Source: Roridomyces roridus (lineage: Eukaryota > Basidiomycota > Agaricomycetes > Agaricales > Mycenaceae). Taken from it: a stretch of DNA of 41,007 nt. The position numbers and the translations under genes were made by a program. This document shows, piece after piece, positions 9,056 to 19,416 of the stretch; the stretch's first letter is position 1, and the number at the start of each line of letters is the position of its first letter. The stretch lies in contig JARKIF010000254.1 in NCBI GenBank assembly GCA_029378245.1, forward strand, positions 1 to 41,007, read 5' to 3'. The notes below the pieces were generated by a model. It ran no database searches, had not been told where the DNA came from, and saw only the letters and a program-made list of their open reading frames with translations.

Positions 9056-11311
9056 ATGGCCAAGAAACGGCAGGCAGTGTCCCAGGGCGGTCCCAAACCC
9101 AAAAAGGCGCATGTGGAGAAGACTACAGCGAAAGCAGACGTCAAGAAGCGGAGCAGGCCTGTTACAATGCCTGCAAGAGACGCCGACTCTGAAGAGGAAG
9201 ACGAGCAAGACGTCGACGTCGAGGACGAAGAGGACTTTGCAGCAGAGGAAGAAAGAGAGGCTACTGCTATGGATGATACTGCTATGGAGGTCAGCGAAAA
9301 GGATCCCAATGGTGTGTTTCTACCTTGCACGAAAAAATAATTTTATAAGCTGCTTCAGCCTCTCGGGAAGCCCACAAAGTACAAAAAGCCTTGCAAGAGC
9401 AACGGCGTGCAGCCAAACCGCACTCTACTCTCCTGACCGACGCCAAGCGCGTGTGGTGCCAGGCCAACGCCAAAAATGTTTCGTCTGCAGACCGACAAAA
9501 ACTCATAAACGAGCTCATGGGCGTTATTCGGGGGCATATCAAGGACATCGTCTTTAAGCACGATGCAAGCCGGATAGTGCAGACCGTGGTCAAGCACGGA
9601 AGGCAAAAGGAGAGGGACGAGGTCGCTACCGAGCTCAAGGGCAAGTACAAGGAACTGGCGCAGAATAAATATTCAAAGGTCTGACTCGTTCAAGTCACAC
9701 ACGTCTTGGAATTGACCTTTCCTGCAGTTTCTGGTCACAAAATTAATCCGGCTGTGCCCGACGCACCGCCAGTCCATCCTCAAGGAATTCCAGGGCAGCG
9801 TTCTCCGACTGCTCCTCCATCGTGAGGCCACTTCGGTTCTCTCAGATGCGTTTGAGCTGTATTCGAACGCCTACGAGCGCGCGCTGCTCGTGCGGGACTT
9901 TTACGGGAAAGAGACGGCCCTGTTCACTGTTACGAGTGGGAGCGCAGAGGACAAGGAGCGCGCCAAGAAGGGCTTGATGGGCGTGTTGGAGAACGCTGAC
10001 CCGGAACGCAGGAAAAGGGTCTTGTCGTCGATGAAGACTGCGTTGACTTCCATGTGAGTCGATGCAAGATGATTATTCGCTGGCTGACCTCTGTACAGAT
10101 TCGACAATTCTGATAAAGGGGCAGTGACCCACGCGGTTGTGCACCGGGCTCTCTGGGAGTATATGGTCGCCGTCAATAGCTCTCCTGACGAAGCCGAGGC
10201 GGAAAAGCAGCTCCGGGAAATATTCGAAGCGTACGTCTCTCGATTTTTGTCGACATCGTTTTCTAACTCCTGCCTAGATGCCAGGATGTTCTCGCTGAAT
10301 TGGTACATACCAAGGATGGCAGCCGAGTCGTTCGGGAGTTTCTTGCACGCGGTAGTGCCAAGGACCGCAAACAAATACTAAAAGTATTGAAGCCCCACGT
10401 CGAGCGCATGTGTGCCGATGACGAGGCCCAACTAGTTCTATTCACCGCTCTGGACGTTATTGAGTACTGCATCTCTTGGCCTCTCTAGGATCTGATTTCT
10501 GACTGAATGACAGCGACACCAAACTCGTCGCCAAGACCCTCGTTCCTGAAATGACGGGACCGGCGAACACTCTGTCCGAGACCCCGCAGGGACGTCGTGC
10601 ACTGCTTTACCTCATTGTCCCCCGGACTCGGAGGCACTTTACGCCTGCGCAGATTGCGTCGCTCGCCGAGACGGATGAGATACGGGCGAGGACGAGTAAG
10701 AAGGAGCCTGAGGTCCGCGAGGCGGAGATTCGGGCGGGTGCGAGCGAGGCGCTCGTCAAGTGGGTCAAGGACAAGGGTGCGTTACTCTTGAGGGAGACGG
10801 GTGCCAGTTTGGTTGTTACTGAGATCATGCTCTTCGCCGAGGGCGGTGCGTTTAGCCATTCCTTCGTCCCGCGTCAATGAACTGACTTTTTATAGACAAA
10901 TTGGCGGCCAGGGAGACGCTGTTGCGGGCCGCATCTGCAGACTACCCTTGCGAGGAGCCGGCACTGCACCCGATTGATCTCCCGCACAGTTCCAGGTTAT
11001 ACAAAACCCTTCTGCAGGGCGGCCATTTTAATCGCGCCACTGCTGGTGTGGAGGCCGCCCCTGGTTGGGACGCGCAAACCTTTGCGAAGGAGTTTGTGGA
11101 TACTGTGGGTCACGAGGTGTGCGTTGCGATGTGCACCAAGGGTGAGCGGAATGGTGCGTTTGTCGTGGCGGAGCTGTGTGGAGCGTTGAAAGAGGCGGAC
11201 GAGTCGAAGCAGACGCTGCAGGCGTGGTTTACGCCTGCCGTTGTGAAGGCCATTGAGGACGGTGAGGGGAAGGGCAAGAACATTTTACTGGAGAAGATTT
11301 CCACTTTGTAG
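9056..11311 (+). CDS. PUF6: Nucleolar Pumilio-family protein Puf6 (PUF repeats plus CPL domain)
   Basis: Seven exons (9056-9311, 9359-9678, 9728-10053, 10099-10230, 10278-10463, 10514-10845, 10896-11311) give 655 residues. A basic N-terminus (MAKKRQAVSQGGPKPKK) and a long acidic tract (DSEEEDEQDVDVEDEED) are typical of nucleolar proteins. Divergent PUF repeats follow, recognisable from IVFKHDASRIVQTVVKHG, YSKFLVTKLIRL, TKDGSRVVREFLARGSAKD and ALDVIEDTKLVAKTLV. The CPL domain has TPQGRRALLYLIVPR and SLVVTEIML, and the end reads NGAFVVAELCGAL. Puf6 homologues act in 60S ribosome biogenesis and, in yeast, in repression of ASH1 mRNA. All introns are 45-50 nt with clean phases. The gene is intact and divergent from IES6. 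Confidence 0.93.
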
Positions 11312-11577
11312 ACGGAATCAATTTAGGCATGTGGCTTGCCGTTTTCGGATGTGTGCCACAGCCTCGAGGGCCCCGCAGGTTCTTATCTTGACTCCGGATC
11401 ATGGCCACAGCCTCGAGAAAAGCCATTTGCTGGATAGGGCTGGACTAGTGGCCACTGGTCTCTGGTGACATCTCCGCCTATCTCCCGCCTTGTCGCAGGT
11501 TGGCAGCTCGAACTTCATATAACCCGGTGACAAGCTTGGGAATAAAGCTCTTTCTTGTTCCTTCACCCCCACTGCGA

Positions 11578-13509
11578 ATGCGTACGAGCTGTTGCTACGC
11601 GTTCTGCCTTGTCGTGCTTCTTCCTGTGGTTCTGGCTAGCGTCAATTTCGACACTTGCCTCTTAGAAGTTAGGAATGGGACTTGGGGGACCGTCGGGGGC
11701 ACGGACAACGAGGGAAATCCCGTCAGCAACATCTCTGAGGCGACGGCCATTACCTATGAACTGTGCCTTACCGCGTGTGGTGCGGATCCCGAGCCGTTCG
11801 ATTGGAATATCTTCTCTCAGCAGTTTAGGTAGGTTTGGAATTTGGAGCAAGAGCGCAGCTGATCCAGATGCCACCTGCAGTGCGTGGCTGCTGCCATACC
11901 TTGCCATGGTGTCGCAGCTGCCTTTTGGAGCTAACAATCGACTGGACAACCTCGTCAGCATGCTGCTCACGATGGGAAGGTACATCGCATTCATACGGTG
12001 GGCTCGTTGGGTGGCTTATTTCTTGTCAGCCCCACCTTGGCCGCATATTCATTGGCCTTGACAGTCCTCAACGGCGCCTGGGTTGCTCGGCGGTTTTCGC
12101 ATCTCAACTATCCCAATACCCGGAATGCCGTCAAGATATTGAGCAGCTTGCAGCAGTCGTCCTTTCGGGTTGTGGCCGACGATGCTCTCCTCGCGTCGCT
12201 CATTGTTTTGCCCGAGAATGACGAGTGGTGGTCGGAGTTGGTCCTATGGCTCAATTATGTGCATACCTGGTCCATTTCCGCCGTGGCGTCAATTATATGG
12301 GTGCTCGTGGCATACGTGTTCACCGTCGTCGATTCGTTCACAGGTGGGTTCACCAATTTTTTGGCAATATAGTCCGCTGATGTGCTCCCAGGCGTCGTCA
12401 CCTATTCGACCTTGAACGCCAACGGTCAAGCGGTGGGCTCCATTTTCCTGTGGCTCCTTCCGATCGTCATCGGTATGTAAAAAATGCTCAATGTTGAAAA
12501 TGCTCAACTTGATCCAGGGTGGTTGCAAATCAGCCCAAAATGTGACCATGAGCGTGTGCACCAGGCGTTGGCAAGGGCCAATGCCATCGCCCATGTTGCA
12601 ACTCCCGAGGGCAAGCCCGTTCTGGCTTCCAACATTTCCAATCGCCGAGCCATCTCTCTGGAAAAGGGCGGGGGCGATATCCATTACGACGAACAGCCAT
12701 CAGCCCCGATATACAACTATGCGCGATTTATACCGTGGACTCTTGCGGTCGAGGAAGTCTACTGTGGGTTCCGCGAGGCGTCTGAGAAATCAGACAGCCG
12801 CCAGCCGGTGAATTTGCGTGCTGAATGGACCAAGGGAGATCGCAATACTCGGGTGCACCCGGAAAACCGTCGAGGTTCGGATGCCCAAGTTGCTGCCTAT
12901 GTTGAACCTGTGGCCGACCCGGAAATTCGGCATCATTTTCCTCTGCGTCGGCGTCGATGGGGTCCTGGTGTTGTGTCTAGATTCATCGTAGCGGCAGGGT
13001 TCGCTCTGTCTTTGACGTGGGGCAGCGTCGGCGCGGCTATCTTGGTTGCATTCTTCACGCCCACAAAAGGTGTGTCTAACCACTTCTCGTGCTACTGGTC
13101 TCAAGCTCGTTCAGGTCTTGCTTGCCGTTCAGGCTCCTACCTCATATACGGTGTCATGTCGACCCTGATCTGGATGTTACTCGTCGCGTCCAGTGTCCTT
13201 GCCCATTTTTCTACGTTCACTGTAACGTTCAAAGGGCGTTATATGCACACCAAATCCACGCGTCTGGCCGGTATCTTGGCCATTATTCTTTGACGCACGG
13301 CCAAAGTTCTCGCTGCGTTGAATACGGCTTGGATAGTATTGGCCTGCTTGTTTCAATTTGCGTCCTTTTTCGACAGGTGTTGGTGCAACAGCTCTGTATT
13401 CTATCTAGGAAAGCGTGCGTACAACGTGATCGACGTTACCTCCCACGATGTAGCAGCGCTGAACGCGCCTTGGCTTGGTGGTGTTGCGCTTGCATGGTGG
13501 GTTGCATAA
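11578..13509 (+). CDS. Large multi-pass membrane protein, fungal family of unknown function; possible in-frame stop
   Basis: Exons 11578-11828, 11881-11979, 12030-12343, 12392-12472, 12518-13069 and 13115-13509 join in one frame of about 563 residues. A signal peptide (MRTSCCYAFCLVVLLPVVLA) precedes an ectodomain with NGT and ISEA sites and the pair of Cys in YELCLTACG. Membrane spans follow: SAWLLPYLAMVSQLPFG, GSPTLAAYSLALTVLNG, SISAVASIIWVLVAYVFTV, GSIFLWLLPIVIGW, then VAAGFALSLTWGSVGAAILV, LIYGVMSTLIWMLLVASSVL and NTAWIVLACLFQFASFF before DRCWCNSS. A TGA at 13291-13293 interrupts the frame between AIIL and RTAKVLAALN. It can be removed by a 36-nt intron (13271-13306), or it may be a genuine nonsense mutation (CGA to TGA). 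The family is common in mushrooms but has no assigned role. Confidence 0.7.
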
Positions 13510-13756
13510 CCATTCGAGTTCAACTTCGTGTCGCTGATGGAACTACAGTGGATGCGCAGTTCTCTTCTTGGTTTTCGTCAACGTTCTCATTAATCCCCCT
13601 CTTCCTGATTGAGAACGTGTACTTACATATTACTGTATGTACTATTGCTGTATTTATCGAGTAACCGTATTTGATTGCGGAGTGTAATCATCTCCATAAT
13701 TGAAAATGATCGGCATTACCATTCAGGGGTTCTTCGCTTTCCTTTCCGCGACGACC

Positions 13757-15010
13757 ATGCATACGCCGACACCCGAGCCCGAGTCGACGCGGCTTCAAGT
13801 CGCCAGCGTCGTCAGCTTCTACATCGTCGCTGCACTCGTTATGGTGTTCGTCAATAAATTTGTCCTGAGCGAAGCTCCCGACCTTCCTTTCACTTTCCTC
13901 GTGAGCCCAGTCTTCTCGCCAGTCTGCTCCGCTCATCTGGATAGTTCATACAAACCTTCATCGCGGTCCTCCTGCTCCGTCTCTACGCGCTCCTCTCGAA
14001 AACCTCGGTGCAATCGTATCTGCCCCTGGAGAAATTCGAGCTCCCTAGGCTGAATGGCGAGATCATAGTGGCCCTTCTGCCGTACCTCACCGTCGGGATT
14101 ACTGGCTTGATATTCAATACCCTGTAACTCGCTCCTTTCTTCCTTGTCTGTTCGACTCACTCGCTTCGTCAGGTGTCTGGCCAATGTGGATACCGCCTTC
14201 TTCCAAATCGCGCGGGGCTTGTTGCTCCCCTTCACGATCATGATATCCTCCATCCACAGCCAGGTCCGCCCGCAACCAAAGATACTCGCCGCAGCCGGAA
14301 TCGTCACCGCTGGGTTCATTGTTGGATCGGCGCCCACTTTCTCTCGTTCCTCAGGTCTTTCCCGAGACTCGAGCGTCGCAATCTTTTACGGCTGCATGTC
14401 GTCTTTTGTTCTCGCCCTTCATGCCGTTCTCAAGAAGGCGGCGCTCTCGCGGGTAGGCCAATCGGTGGTGACTCTGTCCTATGCCGGGAACCTCTTCATG
14501 TCTGCAGTGCTGGTTGTATGTCTCATGGTTAATGGGGAGCCGGAGGCTATACACCGGCGGATGCACGCAGCGAAACAAGATTGGACGACCTTTATGGTGG
14601 GCAGCGCGGTGTGAGTAGGCAATAAATATTCTTTCGTGAGACTTGAACTAAATTTCCCAAAGGACAGGCGTATTCGGGTTTCTATTGGGATTGGCCAATT
14701 CGCTCTCAATCAAAATAACCAGCCCGGTTACGCATATGTTTTCTTCGGCAGCCCGGGGCGTCATCCAGACTCTGCTTGGGGTGCTCATTTTCAAGGACAT
14801 CATAACCATGTGCGTTTGTTTTGATCGATGTTGAATTCTGTTGAATCAGTTTTCAGTCCTCGCGCGTACTCGATCACGCTCATCACGGGTGGGACGGTAT
14901 ACTACACTTGGGCGCAAGCAACCTCCAAGCCACGAGCGCGATTCCCTCCGTCCGACATCGAGAAACGAGGCGAAACGGAGCCATCCGCGGTCAAGTCGGT
15001 GAAAGAGTGA
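13757..15010 (+). CDS. Nucleotide-sugar transporter, TPT/DMT superfamily (GDP-fucose transporter-like), copy 1
   Basis: Five exons (13757-13900, 13945-14123, 14173-14610, 14663-14809, 14857-15010) give 353 residues. About ten hydrophobic helices are visible, including VASVVSFYIVAALVMVFVNK, FIQTFIAVLLLRLYALL, IIVALLPYLTVGITGLIFNT and AAGIVTAGFIVGSAP. The signature FFQIARGLLLPFTI after NVDT, and VIQTLLGVLIFKDIIT with GTVYYTWAQ near the end, match GDP-fucose and related antiporters of the Golgi/ER. The C-terminal tail is charged (SDIEKRGETEPSAVKS). Start choice: the Met at 13757 aligns with the start of the paralogue at 40378. The stop lies only 27 bp from the stop of the convergent acyltransferase gene. 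The substrate is inferred from family resemblance only. Confidence 0.85.
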
Positions 15011-15037
15011 AGGATAATGGATTTGTGTAACTGTAAA

Positions 15038-16807
15038 CTACAATTTCGATAAACTACGACTGAGAATAAATTCGTCGACTCCGGCGATCAAGTGCCCCCA
15101 GAATTCCTCAACCAAACCAGAGGGAATTGCAGCACCATCCCATTCCAACATGATCGAAAAGCACTGTTGTGCGCTGCGTGTAAAAAGAAGGATGCCACCG
15201 GGGGCTTTGCGCGCATGTCCGACAGAATCGACAAAGGTGATCTCGGGGTAGTTCTTTGTCTGGTATGCAGAATTGAGGTCTCCGAGATGCGAGACTCCCA
15301 TAAGCGCGATCGACGGTGGCAAGTTTGTGGTGCGGGATGCAACAGCAGGTGGGGCAAGAACAGTACTCTTGGGCAACGTTCCATCCGCTTCGTCGTCTAG
15401 TTTTGCAAACATTTTGGCGCGCCGGGCGCGTTCCAAGGCCTGGATCTGTGATCGGGCGGGCAGCATTGGGCTTCGGGTCTGTTTACGCATCTGCGACTGG
15501 GCTGAACGGGCGCGGAGCCAAAATGCGGCGGAGACATTGGTAGAGGAAGGGATGAAGCCGGGAAGGATGATTGTTCCATAACCGAGGGCGAGAGACATGG
15601 GAGATGCGAGGGGAGAAACGGGTTGGAGAAGGTGGACGAGGCTGATGGCAGTATACATCATCATTGGCAAGGTCTTTGGTGCGTGAATTTCTGGATGGTT
15701 TCGAGCTGTACGGATCCAGGCAAAGTTGCAGAGAGCAAAGACGGCGTTCTGGAGTGTTACGCGTTCCGATTGGCATTTTGCGAGAAAAGTAGCCGTCTGG
15801 ATGCGGTCGAATTTGATGTCGAGAGCTCTCTGCTTGACATTGGTTGGATTGGAGATACGCGGGAAAGTATGCGCGCCCTTGAAAATATTTTAGAATTGAA
15901 AATGAAATGTCACAATACGTACAATTGCCCGCCTTTGAACGTTCGTAGAATCGATTCTCCACGCAGCCATCTGCAGTCTAGAACGTGGAGGCGGAAGGCG
16001 AGCTTCTGCAGAGGGAGTGATAACTTCGTACTCGACACGATCATGTCCCCAACGTGTCTTCCATTCCGCTTCGAGGACGTGCATGAGCTCTTCATCCGAG
16101 CGAGGGGGTCCTCCGGGAGAGTCCGAGCCGCCTAACAATTCCAACATGAGATTCCCGCGACGCGAGGTGCCATCGGTGATGGCGTGAAGTAGGGTGACCA
16201 CGATGTGATATTCCTCGATGCCAGGCGAGACTTGTCCGTGACGGGCGACATACATGCGACCGAGACACTTGGAAGAAAGTTTGCTGGGGCCGACGATAAA
16301 TTCTTGGTCGAGCTCGGGACCCGTCTTGTCGTCGTGGATCGTTATAGTCAGCCCGGCTTCTTCCACCGCCTTTTCTGGGCTCGACGGAGGTGTGTAGCTG
16401 ATCAAGTGTGAGCGCCCTATGTAGAGCAAGTCAAGGCGGAAGACGAACATGAACCGAGCCTCGTCGTAACGTCCCGGCGCCATTTCGATGTGGGATGCGA
16501 GGAGCGAGTGGCGGAGCCTGACGAACGCCCATACGATTTGAAGTCGGATTGGAGATACGAGGGCCGGGGGTGCACGAATTATGATTCTCGCTTCGAGACG
16601 CATTAATATCGCCCAGAGCGACGGTGGTGCAGGAATGAATCTCACTCGACATGTCATTCACGCCGTTTGCGCGACTGGGTAAAAAGTACGATCTAGCAAA
16701 GTCTGAGCTCAGACTCGGGCTTAAAGATGGACCGCATACAGTTCATTTTGACCGAGTCTCCGCGAGTAGGTCTGCACGGGTGGAAAAGACATGGTGGTGG
16801 TTGTCAT
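15038..16807 (-). CDS. CoA-dependent acyltransferase-like protein (HxxxDG), copy 1
   Basis: Five exons (16807-16740, 16692-16646, 16590-16449, 16397-15923, 15877-15038) encode 523 residues with consistent phases. Landmarks: YSRRLGQNELSYFLPSRANG at the N-terminus, VWAFVRLRHSLLASHIE (the usual accept-and-compare helix of condensation/BAHD-like folds), TPPSSPEKAVEEA, and LLHAITDG at 16188-16171, an H-x-x-x-D-G active-site motif whose His is the expected general base. C-terminal blocks are LQNAVFALCNFAWIRTARNH, MSLALGYGTIILP and WLRARSAQSQM. The family belongs to the chloramphenicol-acetyltransferase-like superfamily that moves acyl groups onto hydroxyl or amino acceptors. A second frame-related copy with the same intron positions lies at 36691-38468. 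The start could be either of two in-frame ATGs (16807 or 16792). The substrate is unknown. Confidence 0.8.
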
Positions 16808-17279
16808 TGAACGTTTGAATATTCGTGATGGCCGACGGCATTTTCATCAAAGGTCGGTGCTCCGCCAAGAGGCCGCAGATCAATTGATGCTCGACACTGA
16901 TTGATGTCGAGTGATGGACCCCCGACTTCCAAATTGAGAGTTACCTCCGTGAGCGCCGTTAACTCCGTGCCTTGCCGACGTCTGCCCATGGTTGCCTCTG
17001 TCTACTTTTGCTCTCCACCAGTCTAAACCCATCTCTTTTGACTTGATACTAGTCCCACCGACCTTGTCATGCCTCTCTCAGCCCTTTGTGGATTTTGGTA
17101 TGACATCACACACATCCGGAGCTATCACTAGTGTGTCACGGATCACTTGATCTGCTGCCTCTTGTGCTCCGCTCTCAAGACAACAACTTTTCGATTGGAT
17201 AGCAAAAGACAGAACGATTTCGACAACATTGGTAATGGACCTTTCCTATGTACAGCAGATTTTTCACAGAGCAAACGAA
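16808..17279. other. Intergenic: acyltransferase promoter side and RING gene 3' flank
   Basis: This stretch holds the upstream region of the acyltransferase gene and the downstream flank of the zinc-finger gene, both on the minus strand. No TATA box near the start, repeat or coding family was recognised. A 61-residue open frame at 16989-16804 has no supporting features. Confidence 0.6.
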
Positions 17280-19034
17280 TCAATCGGCGAGGTGCAGCCG
17301 GAAGAAGCCAGAGCCGCCTCGAGCCTGCAGTGCCTCGCCGCACTTTGGGCATGGATGCGTAGTGGGACTGGTCTGGTGGCTACGAACACAGCTGCGTTCC
17401 ATGTTAATATCAAGACGAAAACAAGTCGCAATGCCACACACCTCAAACAGAATACATGCCCACACACCGTCGCCGCGGGCTCGACAGGCGGGGTCCGACC
17501 ACAGACCATGCACTTGAGGCCTGCAATTCCAGTCTCTGAGAGCGACGTGGATGCAGAGCGCGTGGCCCTTCTTCCTACCCCAGCTCCGCCGACGCTGCCA
17601 TCAGAAGACTCGCCATAGGAACTTGACTGGAAAGACGAAGTCGATGAGCGCGGCGTGAGAGTGCGGGACTGCGACTGCGGCTGAGGGTAGGTTTTGTTTG
17701 GAATGCGGAGAAACTCGCGGCTGCGCAGATATGAGTAATCGAGTGTGATGTGTTGAAATTGAACCAACTTGGCCTCGGTTGAGTGCATAGAGGCGCGAGG
17801 CGTGTGCATCGCCTGTGGAGACTCGCGGGAGAGAGTAGCTTGAGGCTGGAAGTGGAACCTCCCGTCGGTCTACACATTTCGACTCAGCTGAAGAGGACAT
17901 ATGGAAAAATGCCTTACCAGGCCATCAAGAGGATACGCCCCCCAAAGTTGTTTCCCGGTCGTCGTCGCCGGTACAAGCGCGGTGGTCGTGGTCATAGCTC
18001 GCGCGCGGGCTGTCGGGACTTGCGGGAGGTACGGGAAGGAGACCACGGTGTTCTGCATCAGGGCGAATTTCAACATTGCAAGTTTATAACGATGGAGCTT
18101 CTTACCTCAGTCTTGCGCCAGGTGTCGTTCGCTTGCTGGCCCGGAGAAGGAAGACGGTGTGCTTTGGGTGCTTCGATAGCGAGAAGATTCATGGACAGAG
18201 CGGGTTTATGAACCGCTTCGTGATGCTGCATCACAGTCAGCCAGTTTAACTTGAAGATTGGATTTGACTCGAGATACCTCTGCAAAAGCGACGTCGTCAT
18301 AGTATCCTTCGCCGCATACATGACAGTTCGGATGATCCGGAGAGAGTAAGAAGTGGTTCCGTAGCGCAAGCGAGTCGTTGAATTGGCGCGCGCAGAGAGT
18401 GCAGCGGTTCTCAGGGTGCTGCGAGGCGCCATGCTGTGACAACATTCAGAAGGGAGTGAGGGTGCAACCAGAAACTTACCGCGGCGTACGCCGAGTCGTC
18501 TTTAAAGCCAATGCCACATATGTTGCAGGACGGGTGGCGGTCGGAATCCTTGTAGTGAGTGCCGAGATCTTCCTCGTAGAGCTTTTGGCTACAGCACGTC
18601 ATCATGGGATGTGCGGATTTGAGGTGCTGGGAAAGACGTTAACGGACGAACTCCTCCCCAAGGATAAATTTTACCTCCTCGAGGACGTTCCCGTCATAGA
18701 AACCCTTCCCACAGCGCGCGCAGTTTGGGTGAGTGATCCCTGCAGTCAAGGCAGTTGGAGTGGACGAGACCGAGAGTTCGGACTAGACGGTACCTGGCTT
18801 GCCACGGTAGTGGTCATCGAGAGAGGTCTGGGTCACGAATCCGGTCTTGCACTTGTTACAATAGAATGGACGGGCGTGTTTGGTGGCATTGTGGTTGTCA
18901 AGGCTGGAGCGGGTGTTGTGGTACATGTTGCAGGTGTCGCAGAAGGGATGGTCGGGAGCAGTACGAAAATGCTGCTGCAGCGACTGTTTTCTAGAGAAGG
19001 AGCGGTCGGGGCACTGGGGACAAACGTAAGTCAT
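17280..19034 (-). CDS. Multi-C2H2 zinc-finger protein with C-terminal RING finger
   Basis: Eight exons (19034-18794, 18739-18675, 18626-18480, 18433-18278, 18225-18106, 18052-17918, 17869-17442, 17391-17280) give 467 residues. The first 240 residues carry a run of C2H2-like fingers: YVCPQCPDRSFSRKQSLQQH, FCDTCNMYHNTRSSLDNHN, FYCNKCKTGFVTQTSLDDH, NCARCGKGFYDG, SCNICGIGFKDD, RCTLCARQFNDSLALRNH and NCHVCGEGYYDD. A Ser/Thr-rich linker follows, then a C-terminal C3HC4 RING: CMVCGRTPP, then CGHVFCLSCV and CPKC. The last intron (17392-17441) rebuilds the CxHxxCxxC core by forming a Ser codon. A RING implies E3 ubiquitin ligase activity; the fingers may bind nucleic acid or substrate. The gene looks intact. 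The combination is common in some mushrooms but poorly studied. Confidence 0.82.
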
Positions 19035-19416
19035 GCACGAACCGGCGGAAAAAGTCCTCAGGCTTACTTATAGATCATGGCCGCCAAATTGTCGGGAAAC
19101 TGGGCAAGATCATCATGCAAATAACACTGGTTCCATGAGCTTAAACTTGAGTCCATCAGAAACTGTCAAACAGGGTTGAGGAGAATATCTAATATTTCGG
19201 TAATTTTTTGAACCGTGGGAATTTTCGAAGAACTTGAACACCTGCAGTCCCTGACTAGAACCGGTGGTTATCGGAGCATCACAAGGGTCCCGGGAGAAGC
19301 ATTGATTCGAACAACAACCCTGCATGATGCTTGGCATCATTGAATTTTGCATCAACTAATCAAGTCATACACTCACACAAACACCGCTCGTCCGACATCC
19401 CAAAAAGGAAATAACG
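19035..19416. other. Intergenic: upstream of the C2H2-RING gene, downstream of the bromodomain gene
   Basis: About 380 bp between two minus-strand genes. It should contain the zinc-finger gene promoter. No convincing TATA box, repeat or coding signature was seen; the short open frames here carry no family motif. Confidence 0.6.

Noticed and set aside
8949..9557. 202-codon plus-strand frame overlapping the PUF6 start
   Set aside because: It is a shifted frame over PUF6 exons 1-2; the PUF6 frame gives the acidic tract and repeats.
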